NCBI GenBank assembly: GCA_001692895.1 | Contig: KV748201.1 | Location: forward strand, 1,054,001-1,118,000 | Reading direction: 5' to 3' | From: Cenococcum geophilum 1.58 | Taxonomy: Eukaryota; Ascomycota; Dothideomycetes; Gloniales; Gloniaceae | DNA length: 64,000 nt | Shown here: positions 35,599 to 46,829 of the stretch, one piece after another | Numbering within the stretch: the first letter of the stretch is position 1 | How the letters are laid out: every line of letters begins with the position of its first letter | Made by a program: the position numbers and the translations under genes | Notes under the pieces: generated by a model | Database searches by the model: none | Told to the model about the DNA's origin: nothing | Seen by the model: only the letters and a program-made list of their open reading frames with translations

Positions 35599-37243
35599 AT
35601 GGCTTTTGTTGCCACAAGAGATTCTATGGGTTCTTTATCAGTTCCTGGCTCTGTATTAGAAGGAAATATCAACCAGCTAGGCGGTCCCTTCTTCCCCCCG
35701 GCGCGACCTCCTCCGCTGCATACGTCGAGAGCAAGATATCCGGGCCCAATAGACATATCTAGGGCTCTCCAAAATTTGAGACTGAATAATTCTCCAGCCG
35801 TATCTGAGCTAATTAGATCTCTGGATAATGTTCCTTTTATTCAGCCAACGACTCGTAGAAATGCTGAAGAAAAATTACTATCGGCAGCCGCCTCCTCAAG
35901 CTCATCAGAAACACCTACAACTCTACCGATCACTCGGGTACGATATAAAAATTCTCGTTTAGCGTCCTCTCGGGGTTTCAATTCCGGAAGAAAGAAAGAA
36001 CCTCGTCGGGTTTCCCCAAACGTACTACGGCCTATCCCTGGAGAGTTTCTAGAGAGCGAGTCAGAGTTTCGCCAGAGCAATGCTTCTTCCTCACCAGCTG
36101 TCTCTCCTTCTCCTATTTTTTCAGAGCCAGTTCGTAGAGAGGAAGCTACATCGGTCACATTATCAAGAAATATTGCAAACGACCCTTTGACAGGCCAGAC
36201 ATGCCATACACCAGAGTTAGTATCGCGACAGCCCAGTCGCCCAAAACGGCTATATTTCGAAAACGCACCTTCTGAAATCGCGGTATCACCTCTATCAGAA
36301 AATTCTGAAGAGGCCAATCCGGGGATCACGCCCCCGCTTTTCGACAACTCACCACTGCCAGCAATTTCCCCAATAGCAGCTTCTCCAATAAAAAGGCCGC
36401 GGGCACCTTCTCCCAGAATCCCAGCAAAATCATCTCCGACAGAAACATGGTCTCGCCCAGGAGTACCCTCTAAAACAAAGTCTTGTATCGTCTGCAACGA
36501 TTCAAAATCCGTAATCGACTTCCCCATTAGCATAACTGTCCGCTGCACTCATCCACCACAGACATGTCTGGAATGTCTGCAGAGCTGGATCGCCTCGAGC
36601 ATGGAAAGCAAAGGCTGGGACAAAGTGACGTGCTCAGAATGCGACGAAAAGCTAGATTATGAGAACATGAAGACGTTTGCAGCGCCGGACATGTTTGCCA
36701 GGTAAGCCCCCCTCCCACACCCTACGCTTCACATTTGGGACGTACGACTACGAGACGAAAGGTTAACATGAGTTTTCTGAACGCAGATTCGACGCGCTCT
36801 CCACCCGCGCCGTCCTCTCCACCCTCCCCGACTTCCGCTGGTGTCGCGCTCCCGACTGCACCTCGGGCCAGATCCACACCGGCAGTCCCAGCAAAAACCC
36901 CATCTTCCGCTGCACCTCCTGCAAGTTCGCCTACTGCGTTAACCACGAGCGCGAGTGGCACAAAGGCGAGACGTGCGAGCAGTACGACGCCCGCATGGCG
37001 TTGAGCAAGCGGTCGGCGAAGCTGATCGAGGAGGAGCAGGCGAGCGAGCGCACGATTAAAGAGACGACGAAAAAGTGTCCTGGGGAGGGGTGCGGGGCGA
37101 GTATTGAGAAGAATGAGGGCTGCGATCACATGACTTGTAAAGCGTGTTCGTGGGAGTTTTGCTGGCTGTGCTTGGCGCCCTTTGAGCCGATAAGGAAGAA
37201 GGGGAATAAGGAGCATAAGAGTGATTGCAAGTATTATGCGTGA
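35599..37243 (+). CDS. RBR-type (RING-between-RING) E3 ubiquitin ligase
   Basis: Two exons (35599-36701, 36787-37243) encode 519 residues. Residues about 1-290 are disordered and Ser/Pro-rich. RING1 starts at about 296 (CIVCNDSK...CTHPPQTCLECLQSW...CSECDEKL). The IBR holds WCRAPDC, FRCTSCKFAYCVNHEREWH. RING2 is CPGEGCGASIEKNEGCDHMTC, in which the Cys of GCDHM is the catalytic, ubiquitin-accepting residue, followed by CSWEFCWLC. RBR ligases take ubiquitin from an E2 onto this Cys and then pass it to the substrate; the substrate here is unknown. The exon junction reads DMFARFDALSTRAVLST. Confidence 0.94.
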
Positions 37244-37604
37244 GAATGAGGAGCTAGGGTGCGGTGTTGTAAATAAAAAATTTTGAGCTATTGTAATTGC
37301 TGAAATCGGGTTACTTTGATCACTTGTGATGCTTTATGAAATGACACTTCCGATCAGATTAAAAGGTTTGCTTAAGCATCTAACCCATTCTTTGAGATCT
37401 GAGCCTGCTCTACTGATGTTTGTATTACTCTATTCTTTACCCTCTTTATGTCTCTACAAATCTACCCCGAACCAAATGTTTGACGGATTAGCGATAAGGT
37501 ACTGTGTATTCTTGCTTCGCCCTCTTTTTCCTAGTCTTGTTATGTTCTTTGCTCCGAAACATACGCATTTTTTATGTACATGCTGATTTCTCACCCTTTC
37601 ATGT

Positions 37605-37913
37605 ATGTTGGTTCCAATCCGCCTCTACACATCTAAACCCCTTCCCATCCGTATGCCCAACAGGGAAACTGCTCAAGTGCTACTAGTAGCAGTCGCACCT
37701 AACGAGCTCACAGCCGCCGAGAGGCTGCTAAGAGCCAATGAAAGCGAGAGCGTTGCAGAGGTAGCAGCAGCTAATGCGGAAGCCGCGCCGCTGGTGGATG
37801 GGCTAGATCCTCCCGACACGGCAAGCGTGCTTGGGTACAAAGAGGCAGGTACTGTTGAAGAAGGTGCCGGCATGGGCTTGTACCAGGATGTTGTCCGTGC
37901 ACCTAGCAGTTAA
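37605..37913 (+). CDS. Small hypothetical ORF, doubtful
   Basis: An ATG-started ORF of 102 codons, with an Ala/Glu-rich middle (AAERLLRANESESVAEVAAANAEAAP). I do not recognise it. It lies between the RBR gene and the broken CBM52-like gene on the other strand. Composition is gene-like, but there is no domain or family support. Confidence 0.25.
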   Translation: MLVPIRLYTSKPLPIRMPNRETAQVLLVAVAPNELTAAERLLRANESESVAEVAAANAEAAPLVDGLDPPDTASVLGYKEAGTVEEGAGMGLYQDVVRAPSS

Positions 37914-37918
37914 ACTAG

Positions 37919-38229
37919 TCAGTATATATGCGTCTGTGGAGCTGAGATCCGGTTGTATGTTTGGGCAGGAACGGGAGATTTGTTGAGGGGAAATTGTAAG
38001 TACCCATAAAGCGCGGGGTCGTAGTAGGCACCTCCGCATGCTCCCTGTCTTCGGCCGTTGATGACGGGGCAGAGCTGGCCATCGTAGCAGGTGTAGTTCA
38101 AGGGGGCGTAGGGTGCACCGTTGCAGGTGTATAGTTCGGTCAGGTTGATGGATGGGTTGCTTTGCCGGTTTTGGAGTGGGGGGTAGCTATGGCGGCGATG
38201 GCGAAGGTGAGGATAGTGAAGGCGCGCAT
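37919..38229 (-). pseudogene. Secreted CBM52-like cysteine-rich protein, frameshifted
   Basis: From ATG at 38229 the minus strand gives a clear signal peptide (MRAFTILTFAIAAIAT). The frame then runs to a stop unless one base is gained or lost in the run of six G (38178-38183). The shifted frame continues as LYTCNGAPYAPLNYTCYDGQ, LCPVINGRRQGACG and so on to 37919. The spacing Y.C...Y.CYDG.LCP..NG....CG matches the CBM52 carbohydrate-binding family of fungal glucanases. Two Cys expected near the end (ACY.P..Y.C) are Tyr here (GAYYDPALYGY), consistent with TGC to TAC changes. It would have been a small secreted wall- or glucan-binding protein. Confidence 0.6.
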
Positions 38230-40338
38230 TGTCGCGGATTTGTTGAGAAATGGGAATGATTAGAAAATTACTGTCACTTAGAGTGGTTGGATTGTTAAAG
38301 CGAGAGTGGAGAGACAATATTGAGTTTGACTCTATTTTATTGAAATTATAGAAAGTGATGATATGGGTAATATTAATAAGAATTCTGTGGGAAGGGAAAT
38401 GGGTTTAAATAATTACATTGCCACCCTCTGCTATACTAGTTCCTGACGCAAACGTCATGAGGGTCGAAAAACACCAAGAATCTATTCACTCGCTCGCAGA
38501 GATATATTCCAAATATGTATTTGTATTGTATTGGGGGGTGTAGGCCCGAGGAGAGGGTAATCTCGCCTCAGCCTGCTTGCATAGTAGGTTCCCTACTGTC
38601 AAGCAGTGGTAGATAATTACGCACTCATTGCCCCAAACAACGCGTACTGCTAGAACCTAACAGTACGAGGCCTGCGCCCAACAACNAATATGAATGTAGG
38701 AATATATATCGTCTCTTTGCGCCCGTAGGGTATCGTTAACAGACCNTTCGAGCAACGTAGAATCTCTAGGTAGTATTGAAGGCTATTAACGACGACGACG
38801 TNGTAGGAAGGAGAAGGAGAGGAAGCTGGAAAGCGTCAATTTAAAACCTGTTAAAAACCCTGTGGGAAAAATTGTCAGGAAAGACTACTTATCAACAGCT
38901 GTGGAAAGACGCGACGCGAAACTTCGCGATCCTCCAAGGGGTAAGACGTTTTATCGCGACGACGACGCAGCGCCATACGGCACAGTATTATCGAGGCTAT
39001 AAAACGAATGAACAACAAATTCTCTATCAAATAAGCCTTATTTCAAAGCGAAAAGCCAAAAGGCTGATTGTGATAGATATTGATGTTGCTGTTCAGAGGA
39101 GGCGTGACTTCGCTTTGAATAGACATCTTTATATACTTGTGATATATTGCATAATGAGAAAAGACAGGAGACCGCTTTGGAAGCAAGTCGAGGCCAAAAT
39201 TCGGCATTCGGGTACTAAACTGCCCGTCAACATAGTCTAGTTAACCAAGGAAGACCCACGGGTTGTGGGGATCTCAAGGTATTAGATGTTTATCCGCATT
39301 TTGATAGTTTAGTACGTGTCTGAGGCGTGCTCGTAGTGAGAGAATTCAGAAGAAATACGAGAGTTGGGAAAGAGGAATCGATGATGCTTTCAATATGGAA
39401 TAATTGTCTTGCAATTATTGTAATAGTTCACCATCAATATCGTCGCATGATTAAAATGCACCTGCCAGCGCTGAAAACGACTGGTGTTTCGAAGTACAAT
39501 AGTGGTTGATGGTCGTCATCCAGATCCAAAATAGGATTAGCGCAATTAAATTCTCAATCGGCAAAAACACTCATGATCATAGCCCAAGATATTCTATAAT
39601 TAGTCATATTTTTGGGCTCGCTCTGGCTACCTCCTATGTACATTCAATATGCCCTTTACAAAATATGTTCAAAAAGTGTTGATTGTATTATTGGCCCGTT
39701 TACACTAGTCCGTCCGCCAAGACAATACCCGGAATTAGCGTGTCTCGTTTCCAAGACGTTCAACGCCACCCTCTATCTTGTGTACTCGAACCGTCAACAT
39801 TTCACTCACCTAAACTTCCCCTGGCACCATCTACCTACCCGTGGTAGTCTTCTCTTGCGAGAAAGTTCGTTGGAGTGGCTCACGGGGTTGGATTCTCCTT
39901 CATCAAGGAACTTGATTCTGCGTTTCTCGCCAGGGCAGCGCCAGTCCCTCCCTGCATCACACATTGCCAAGACGTGTCTCGAATAGGGCTGAGCTATGTT
40001 TGTTACAGACTGAAGCTTGCAGCATTTACCAGGAAGTTGCTGGAGACGGTGCCGGTAGGCCTAAAGACAGTGAAAGGAATGACTATACAGTGTTCTCGGT
40101 AATTGTGCACTTGTGCACAATTGCTACGCGAAGCCACAATGCGGAGAATAACTAGACGCACTTCTAAAATAATATTTCCCTTGACAATTCTTCGTGAGTC
40201 TTCACAGCACAAGCCCCAGATCATCCTAGCCTAATAATTGCGTTTTGTAATATATTCTAATCCAGAATATATACAGTCATTACCGTCATATTCCTCTTCA
40301 CAATTTCGTTCCAAGGGAAACCCAGATCTCCGATTTCA
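38230..40338. other. Intergenic, possible LTR scrap, no gene supported
   Basis: An open stretch at 38872-39240 (122 codons) is unrecognised and has transposon-edge composition. Three N bases lie at 38686, 38746 and 38802. Other short open stretches (39612-40102) have no motif. Confidence 0.5.
38527..38662. repeat. Possible solo LTR (copia-like)
   Basis: The stretch begins TGTATTGGGGGG, ends CCTAACA (TG...CA ends), is GC-richer than its flanks, and looks to me like a fungal copia LTR. No second copy in the window and no target duplication was confirmed. Confidence 0.3.
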
Positions 40339-41420
40339 ATGAGTTCATCGTCTTCAGAAGACCTTTCTTGCGATAGTCCGATATGTTACAACTATGTATT
40401 TTCCACATTCGGCGGCGAAACTAGCAAGAATGAAAGACAGCTCGATATCTACGTCTCCGACGATGCAGTACATTGGGAAGCACTTGCGATGGGTACATAT
40501 AAGCCAGCAAACAGTCTTTTGCGCGATCCAAGCATCATACTGCACTCAGACGGCTTTTATTACATCTGCCATACGACTGACTGGGACGGTGATGACTTTG
40601 CTATCATCCGCAGTAAAAACCTCATCGATTGGGATCCGGTAGTGACCGTGAAATCCTCCCATAATGGGTTCAAAGTTGCGCAGACATGGGCACCGGTAAA
40701 CTCCCCCCACTCCCCCACTCTTTTCTTTTCTCTCCCACGCGCAGCACCAGGTTTCAGAAGCGGTGTCATCTCTATTCCTGTAATGTATGATGGGAATCTT
40801 ACTCCATTGTGCAGGAATTCTTTCAAGATCCTCAAACCAATAAAATCCACATCATCGTCTCCCTTCGCCAACCCGACCTGACTCTCATTAACCCTGATCA
40901 CGTGGTTCGCGAATCCATCTTCAAGCCCTACATCTTCACAGCTACTTCCTCTGATCTCAAGTCTTGGAGCCGAGCCCAACAGCTTAACGTCAATGAGAGC
41001 AATGGAGGATTACTACAGAGCCATATCGATATGTTCGTAATATACAAAGAGGACGATAAAAGTACGCCCTACCATGCGTTTATGAAAAACGAAGTCGAGA
41101 AGTATGTTGAGCATCTAACGGCGACGAGCGTGATGGGGCCGTGGGAGTATAAACAAACCAACGATTTTGCGAACTGGGGAATTAAGGAAGGCCCAGTAGT
41201 GGTGCAATTACCGAGCGGAAAATATAGGATGTGAGTGCTACTTTTCATAACCATTGACACTTGAATAGCTAACTCCATGCTTAGATGGGCCGATGATTAT
41301 CATGGGCACTACCAGTACGCCGATAGCGATGATTTATGGACATGGGATGAGATGGTGGATATCCCAGATGGTATCTCGAGTAAGGTCAGACATGGTAGTG
41401 TACTCAGACAAGTGAAATAG
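40339..41420 (+). CDS. GH43-type five-bladed beta-propeller glycosidase-like protein
   Basis: Three exons (40339-40695, 40815-41230, 41285-41420) encode 302 residues. Family-like features: YVFSTFGGE...VSDDAVHWEAL in blade 1, LRDPSII with the middle Asp of GH43, FAIIRSKNLIDWDPV, the spliced QTWAPEFFQDP, and KEGPVVVQLPSG with the candidate acid Glu, then KYRIWADDYHGHYQY. GH43 enzymes cleave arabinan, xylan or similar chains. No signal peptide is seen, and the first catalytic Asp is not obvious, so the activity is uncertain. It is adjacent to the broken GH31 gene, perhaps a former carbohydrate-use pair. Confidence 0.8.
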
Positions 41421-41548
41421 CGGTGCATTAAGATCTTCGGATGAGGTCAGTATAGAAATAGACGAGACTTGGAGAAATCCAAATTCTTTCAAAGAAGATA
41501 GTGTTGTAAGGCGTTGATAACCCGTCGCCGAGAGAAGCTTGATCCGAT

Positions 41549-42691
41549 TTGGCTAGCGCCTCCGCAGCCTGCCCTGCAAGCCTCCCTACGCCACCACCTC
41601 TAATCGAAGACGATATCTTTGCGTCCGTCATTTATACAGGAACATTGCTTCCATTACCCCCAAATTCGCTCCCTTTCCTGCAAAATGAATATCACAATTT
41701 TACGTCCTTCCTCACCATTTACCCTGATTCCCACCCCGGTGAATACTCCACTTTTTGAGGTTTCTCCGCACTGAATGCGGGGAAGATTCCGCTTCTCTGC
41801 TTTTACGAAACCAAAGTTGCCCGCAAGGACCCCACAAGTCGAATTTTTAAAACTGACCAATTACTGGAACCAGCATCGGAAAAATATGACCTCAAGCTGG
41901 AGATCAGGAACAGTATGCTATTAGACGACAGTCTCATAATGTACCGATACTCGGTTTCCTTGATTCCTTGGCTTCCTTCAAATAAAAACCAGAGATGGGT
42001 TGGTTCAGGCTCCTGCGTTTCTTAGTTATTTGTTGTGCCTTTGGTCTCGTCTGAATATTCTATTTCAATCTCAAAGGGCTCTCCATTTTCTCTCTTAGTT
42101 AAGGATGGAAAGGACATTATTGTGACCGCAATCTTGGCTGGCGCCACTAACTCTACTGTGAAAACCGTGAGCGCTTCGTCTCCTAGAAGGATGCCTAACA
42201 GTGGTGGACAGATCACTGCTCGAATGATCAGTCCAGCCATAGCCAAAATCCAAGTTGGCTCTTCGTATCCCTTTCTTGGCGCGCAGTTTACTACAGACCC
42301 AGAAGATTTTATTTATGAAGTTTGGGAATATCCATTCTTCGAAAGTATCTCCAATGCTAATGTATCTTTCGATCTGAAAGGGGTTGGAAACGCTGACGGT
42401 ATTAATTGTAACAATGCTCGAGCTCCATTTTTGCTTAACAGTGCTAGCTGAGATGGGTTTATATGATTTCACGAAAGAAGGGCAAGCACAATTCATCTTA
42501 AATACTAGCGCCTAACATACTACATCATCTTACCGGAATGCAAAGGCGACTTTAAGTCTATTCTGGAGGGATATACCGGTCTTTCTTCGCGTATAGAAAT
42601 GCCTCCTACCTCAGGGTTCGGACCAACGTTTTGGTCAGGCAATTTCGAACAGGACTTCCACGCTAGGGTTACCAATGCACAAGAAAATTAT
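41549..42691 (+). pseudogene. GH31 alpha-glucosidase-like gene, N-terminal part, split
   Basis: One frame continues through at least five stops (TGA 41756-41758, a TAG near 42023, TGA 42449-42451, then TGA and TAG before 42515). It reads as the N-terminal beta domain of a GH31 enzyme: PLIEDDIFASVIYTG, GIPL-type strands, VSFDLKGVGNADGINCNNAR, YYIILPECKGDFKSILEGYT, PPTSGFGPTFWS, ending NAQENY at 42691, where homology stops. The rest of the same protein resumes at about 49826, on the same strand. GH31 enzymes release glucose or xylose from alpha-glycosides. This copy is non-functional. Confidence 0.65.
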
Positions 42692-43324
42692 TAACCTCCC
42701 CCCTGTGTGGCGGAGCACCCGGTGTTCCGGAACAATTTAACTTCTGAGCATCTCAGCATTCGCACGCTTGTCGATGTCATCATGCTGCTATAATCAGTGT
42801 GTTCTCAAGCAAGTTCTTTATATTCTGGACGCTTCTCATCTTAATATTACGAAAGTATGGTCGACTTGTGGCTCGATTTTCACAGAGCATATGTTGATGT
42901 TACAGCTAAAACTCCTCGCTACAACACTACCACCGTTGACATATTACTTTTAAATCTATAAAGGGGGCTAATCGGAACTATATAATCGTATATGATTGTC
43001 CGAAACTATGATCAATAATGTGCGAGGTACAGGAGGCAATTCCTCTATGTCGGTAGGCCCGCCGCACCGCTTTCGGCAACTAGCCATCACAATCGAGTAA
43101 TATTATGTAAGTACTATTTTGTGCAATCTTATAGCTAATCATGCTGTGTTTTACGTCAGACTCTCATGTCTATGATACTCTAACCGCTTTCTGGGCGACA
43201 CAGTTCCTCCCTATTGTAAAGTGACAAAACGCGAAAGACTGCGCAAATTCATCAACCGACCCAGATAAGAGTTGGAAAACAGAGTAGTAAGTTAGCCTTT
43301 TGTTTTCGATTGCTGCTATGGTTG
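42692..43324. other. Left part of the insert that splits the GH31 gene, nothing recognised
   Basis: From the GH31 break to the hAT target duplication. Only short open stretches; no motif. Confidence 0.45.
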
Positions 43325-43332
43325 CAGAAAGC
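43325..43332. repeat. Left 8-bp target duplication of hAT copy A
   Basis: CAGAAAGC, identical to 46486-46493. Confidence 0.92.
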
Positions 43333-46300
43333 CAGGCTTAGTACTCAATCACCCAGGTTTCAATATTGAATTGAATTAAATGCCAAGACTCAATCAATTC
43401 AATCAACTGAGAGCTCGCTGGCTTGGCAATTCAATCAATATAAAAGTCCTAGTTAAATTAAATTGATTAATAAATATTAAAACTTTTAATATTATATAGA
43501 AATATGCTGAATATAACATACAATAATGCTCTAGATTTTATTTTTCTTAGTCCTCCTTACCAAAAAAGGTTTACCCAAGCATCACCCGTTGTTTACAGTG
43601 TTATATTATCGCCAGAGTCTTAGCAGGTAAGAAGAGTTTTACTACTAGACTTGCCCACTAATAATATCAATTTTATTACCACCATGGCTTCTAATACGTT
43701 AGATAATGGCCAAATAAATACCTTAATACTCTCTATAGCTTGTTCTAATCCTACCGTCCCTACCAACCTCTAGTACGCTTACAGCTTAGATGGCAATACC
43801 AACGCGTCTACCACCAATCCTCAGCCAGAAGACTATACAGAAGTTAATTAAAAGCGTATTCTTAGCTACCATGTTCCTTATTTAACGGCAGGCAAACGTT
43901 ATAGGCCTATATAGCAGTATAGATATAATATTAAGCATAGTAAAACTAGTAGGCGGTATTAGCTCTGCAAAATCTACTATAGGAAGAAGGCCTATATAGC
44001 AGTATAGATATAATATTAAGCATAGTAAAACTAGTAGGCGGTATTAGCTCTGCAAAATCTACTATAGGAAGAAGGCCTATATATAACATATATATTTGGA
44101 TTCGGGCACTACTAATTATTCTAAGCACATGCTAGAAGAACACAATATTAGTAACGGTCCTAGAAAAAAAGTAAAGCTAGGATAATTAGTCTTTAAACAG
44201 CTATATCTTTAAGCTAATAAGCTAAAGGATTAAGCCTGAATAAACACTATTATCCAGAGCCTTAGTCCGGATTATTTTACTTAGCTTTTAATGCGATAGG
44301 TTATATGTGATAACATTCTATTTTATAAGCTTAAAAGTAGTATATTTTACGATCTTATAAGGTACGCTAATTAAGCTATATTAACTATAGGCCTTTTACC
44401 TACTTATTAAATAATAAGAAAGCTAATAATTACTAAGTTTAATTAATATAAGGAAGTAGTTACTGCTCTACTATATAGAGCTCCGGGCAAGATTTATCTA
44501 TTATTTAATTTTTAGATGTCTCGTAATTATCTATTACTACTTAGTAAGCTTAGCTTTTAGGCCTTTATTATATTAATTACTAACTACTATATAGGAATTG
44601 TCGTTTATTTTATAGATAAAAAGAACTAGCACTATTCCTTCCTTCTAGCCCTCCCTCTTTAAGAAGAGCGATATTTAGGCGTTAATATTATAGCTAGCGT
44701 TAAGAAAATCCTTACTAAGTTTAGAATTGGTGAGTAGTAGGTAGGCTACTTTATAGCGGATAACATAAATAATAATAATACCTACATTAACGAACTCTCT
44801 ATTAAGTTTGGATTTAATCCGCTATATTATTGCCTTTATTATATGGGCCATATTATTAATCTAGTTACTTACATACTGCTTTTTGGCGCAGATTTAAGGG
44901 CTCTAGATAAAAAAGAAGAGAATAAGGATAAGGTCCTCCGGCAGATATTAGCTTAAAGGAAGATTAGGCCTATTAGTAAGCTTTATAATATTATTTTTTA
45001 GATATTTAACTCTAAGTAACGTATTAAAAAGCTATTTAAGTTTTAAGATTTAGAGCTTAAAGATAACGCATCGCAAACCGCTACTAAGCTTCTTCTAATT
45101 AAGCCAGTAAAGACGCGCTGGAACTCTATAGAATTAGCAATTAAACGAGCTATTAAGCTTTAAAACCCTATTAATTGCCTTATTAGTAATAAAGTTATTA
45201 AATAGATGATATACTGGGCTAAGGTTACTAAGAACGGTATAAAGGATCCGCCTATAAGAGTCCGCAAAGAGCCTAATATTATTAAAAACTACCTAATAGA
45301 GGACGATTAGGCTATATTAACTAAATATTAAGCTATTTTAAAGCCTCTTTAAATTACTATAAAGCGACTAGAAGAACGCTTAAAGGAAGGTATATATAAA
45401 TTAACGTTATTAATTTCTATTGTAAACTAATTAATATAGGTAAATTCGGATCCTTATAGGAGGTCCTTCCTATTTTTAAGTATTTACTTAATTAATTTAA
45501 GCGCTTTAAAATAGAGTACAAACACTACCCGGAGCCTTACTTCCGCCATAATATTAATGCAGCTTAGCTAAAGCTAACCGAATACTACTAACTTACTAAT
45601 TATTCGCCTGCCTATATTACTACTATAGTCCTTAATTTATTAATTAAATAGACGTTCGCTAATAAATACTAGACGGGTAAAGGACGGGCTAGTTAGAAGA
45701 AAATAGCTAAGTAAGCTATTTGTAATCTATAGCTTAAATATAAATTCCTTCTGATTAAATTAGTTACTAATAGTAAGGTTCTTAAACAGCAGCGCGTCTT
45801 CTTATTTAAAATTAATAACTATTTTACTAGCAGCTTTACTTAGCCTATATCTATATAAGATTATAACAAGTATAATAATTAGCTAGTACGAGTAGGTTAC
45901 CCTAAAGACGTTTAATGTACGGATCTAATTACCTATTAGCAAGCTAAAGTAAATAGGACTTAATATCCACAACTTACTCACATAGCTCTTAATTTAATAA
46001 CTATTCTACTAATATTATTAGACCCTAAACAAATATTTAGCCTTATAGGCTTACTCCTTACTCTTAATCGCGCATGACTATAATCTAATATAATTAGAGC
46101 TTTAATAGCAGTAGGATCGTGGGACAGGGAAGGCGTAATTAAGATAGTAGATAGGCAGTTAAGGCGGCCGTAAAAGAAAGGAATAGAAGGTATATAGCAG
46201 AATAGTAACTTAATACCACGCTAAGACCCATAATAGGCCTATATTAACGGCAGGAGTAACAGAAACAACGGTAGAAAGCGATCCAGGCGTCGCTAGGTAG

Positions 46301-46485
46301 GTCCTCCTGCATCAACACCATGCTAAGACTCGTAATAATCACTAACTACTACATAGTTGCAATTAGTTGCAATCGTTTTAATATTGAATCAATTAATTTA
46401 ATTAACTAAGCCTTCTGCTTACAAAGCTTTCAATTCAATCAATTCAAGGCCTCAATTGAATTGAATTGATTGAGTACCAAGCCTG
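43333..46485 (+). mobile_element. Complete hAT element copy A, RIP-degraded
   Basis: A 3153-bp element with termini CAGGCTTAGTACTCAATCA / TGATTGAGTACCAAGCCTG, flanked by the perfect 8-bp duplication CAGAAAGC (43325-43332 and 46486-46493), as expected for hAT. The plus strand encodes a transposase relic from ATG 43684 to about 46173: a BED-type zinc-finger start (RRY.LCKI, with TAG where copy B has TGG), a long central region with many TAG/TAA, and a hAT dimerisation-type end (HIALNLITIL, GSWDREGVIKI). Very AT-rich. An 85-bp tandem duplication at 43904-44073 shifts the frame. Confidence 0.92.
43904..44073. repeat. 85-bp tandem duplication inside hAT copy A
   Basis: Two identical units, 43904-43988 and 43989-44073. 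Copy B has one unit. The length difference of the two elements (3153 against 3068 bp) is exactly 85 bp. Confidence 0.95.
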
Positions 46486-46493
46486 CAGAAAGC
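46486..46493. repeat. Right 8-bp target duplication of hAT copy A
   Basis: CAGAAAGC, identical to 43325-43332. Confidence 0.92.
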
Positions 46494-46829
46494 GAAGGAG
46501 GCCGTAGCTGCACTGCCGCCGCCCGTGCTGAGATGAAACATTCAGCTTGTCGCTGCGGTGAGATGAGGTGGAGGAATCGAAACATGACGAGGTGCGACAC
46601 TGCCACCACCCAAGCCCCTGTCCACAAGGCTATGCTTCTTTCCGAATCTCTTGTCTTTAGCCAACGCAAGCAAATATCTTCACTCATACTTGCAGAAGAC
46701 CGACCGCATCCATTTTTCGCAACAGCACTTTGGTTGCTCAGCGCGACCTCGTTTTGCCTAAGGTGAACATCGCTGCCACCAGGCGACAGTCAGAAGCAGA
46801 GCCCTACATCATACATCCCATAGACCAGG
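46494..46829. other. Short intergenic stretch after hAT copy A
   Basis: GC-balanced, leader-like sequence before the membrane-protein ORF. Open stretches in other frames are not supported. Confidence 0.5.

Noticed and set aside
35841..36548. 235-codon minus-strand ORF
   Set aside because: Shadow of the low-complexity N-terminus of the RBR gene.
36722..37216. 164-codon minus-strand ORF
   Set aside because: Shadow of RBR exon 2.
38872..39240. 122-codon ORF
   Set aside because: No domain, no conserved motif, flanked by ambiguous bases and possible LTR sequence.
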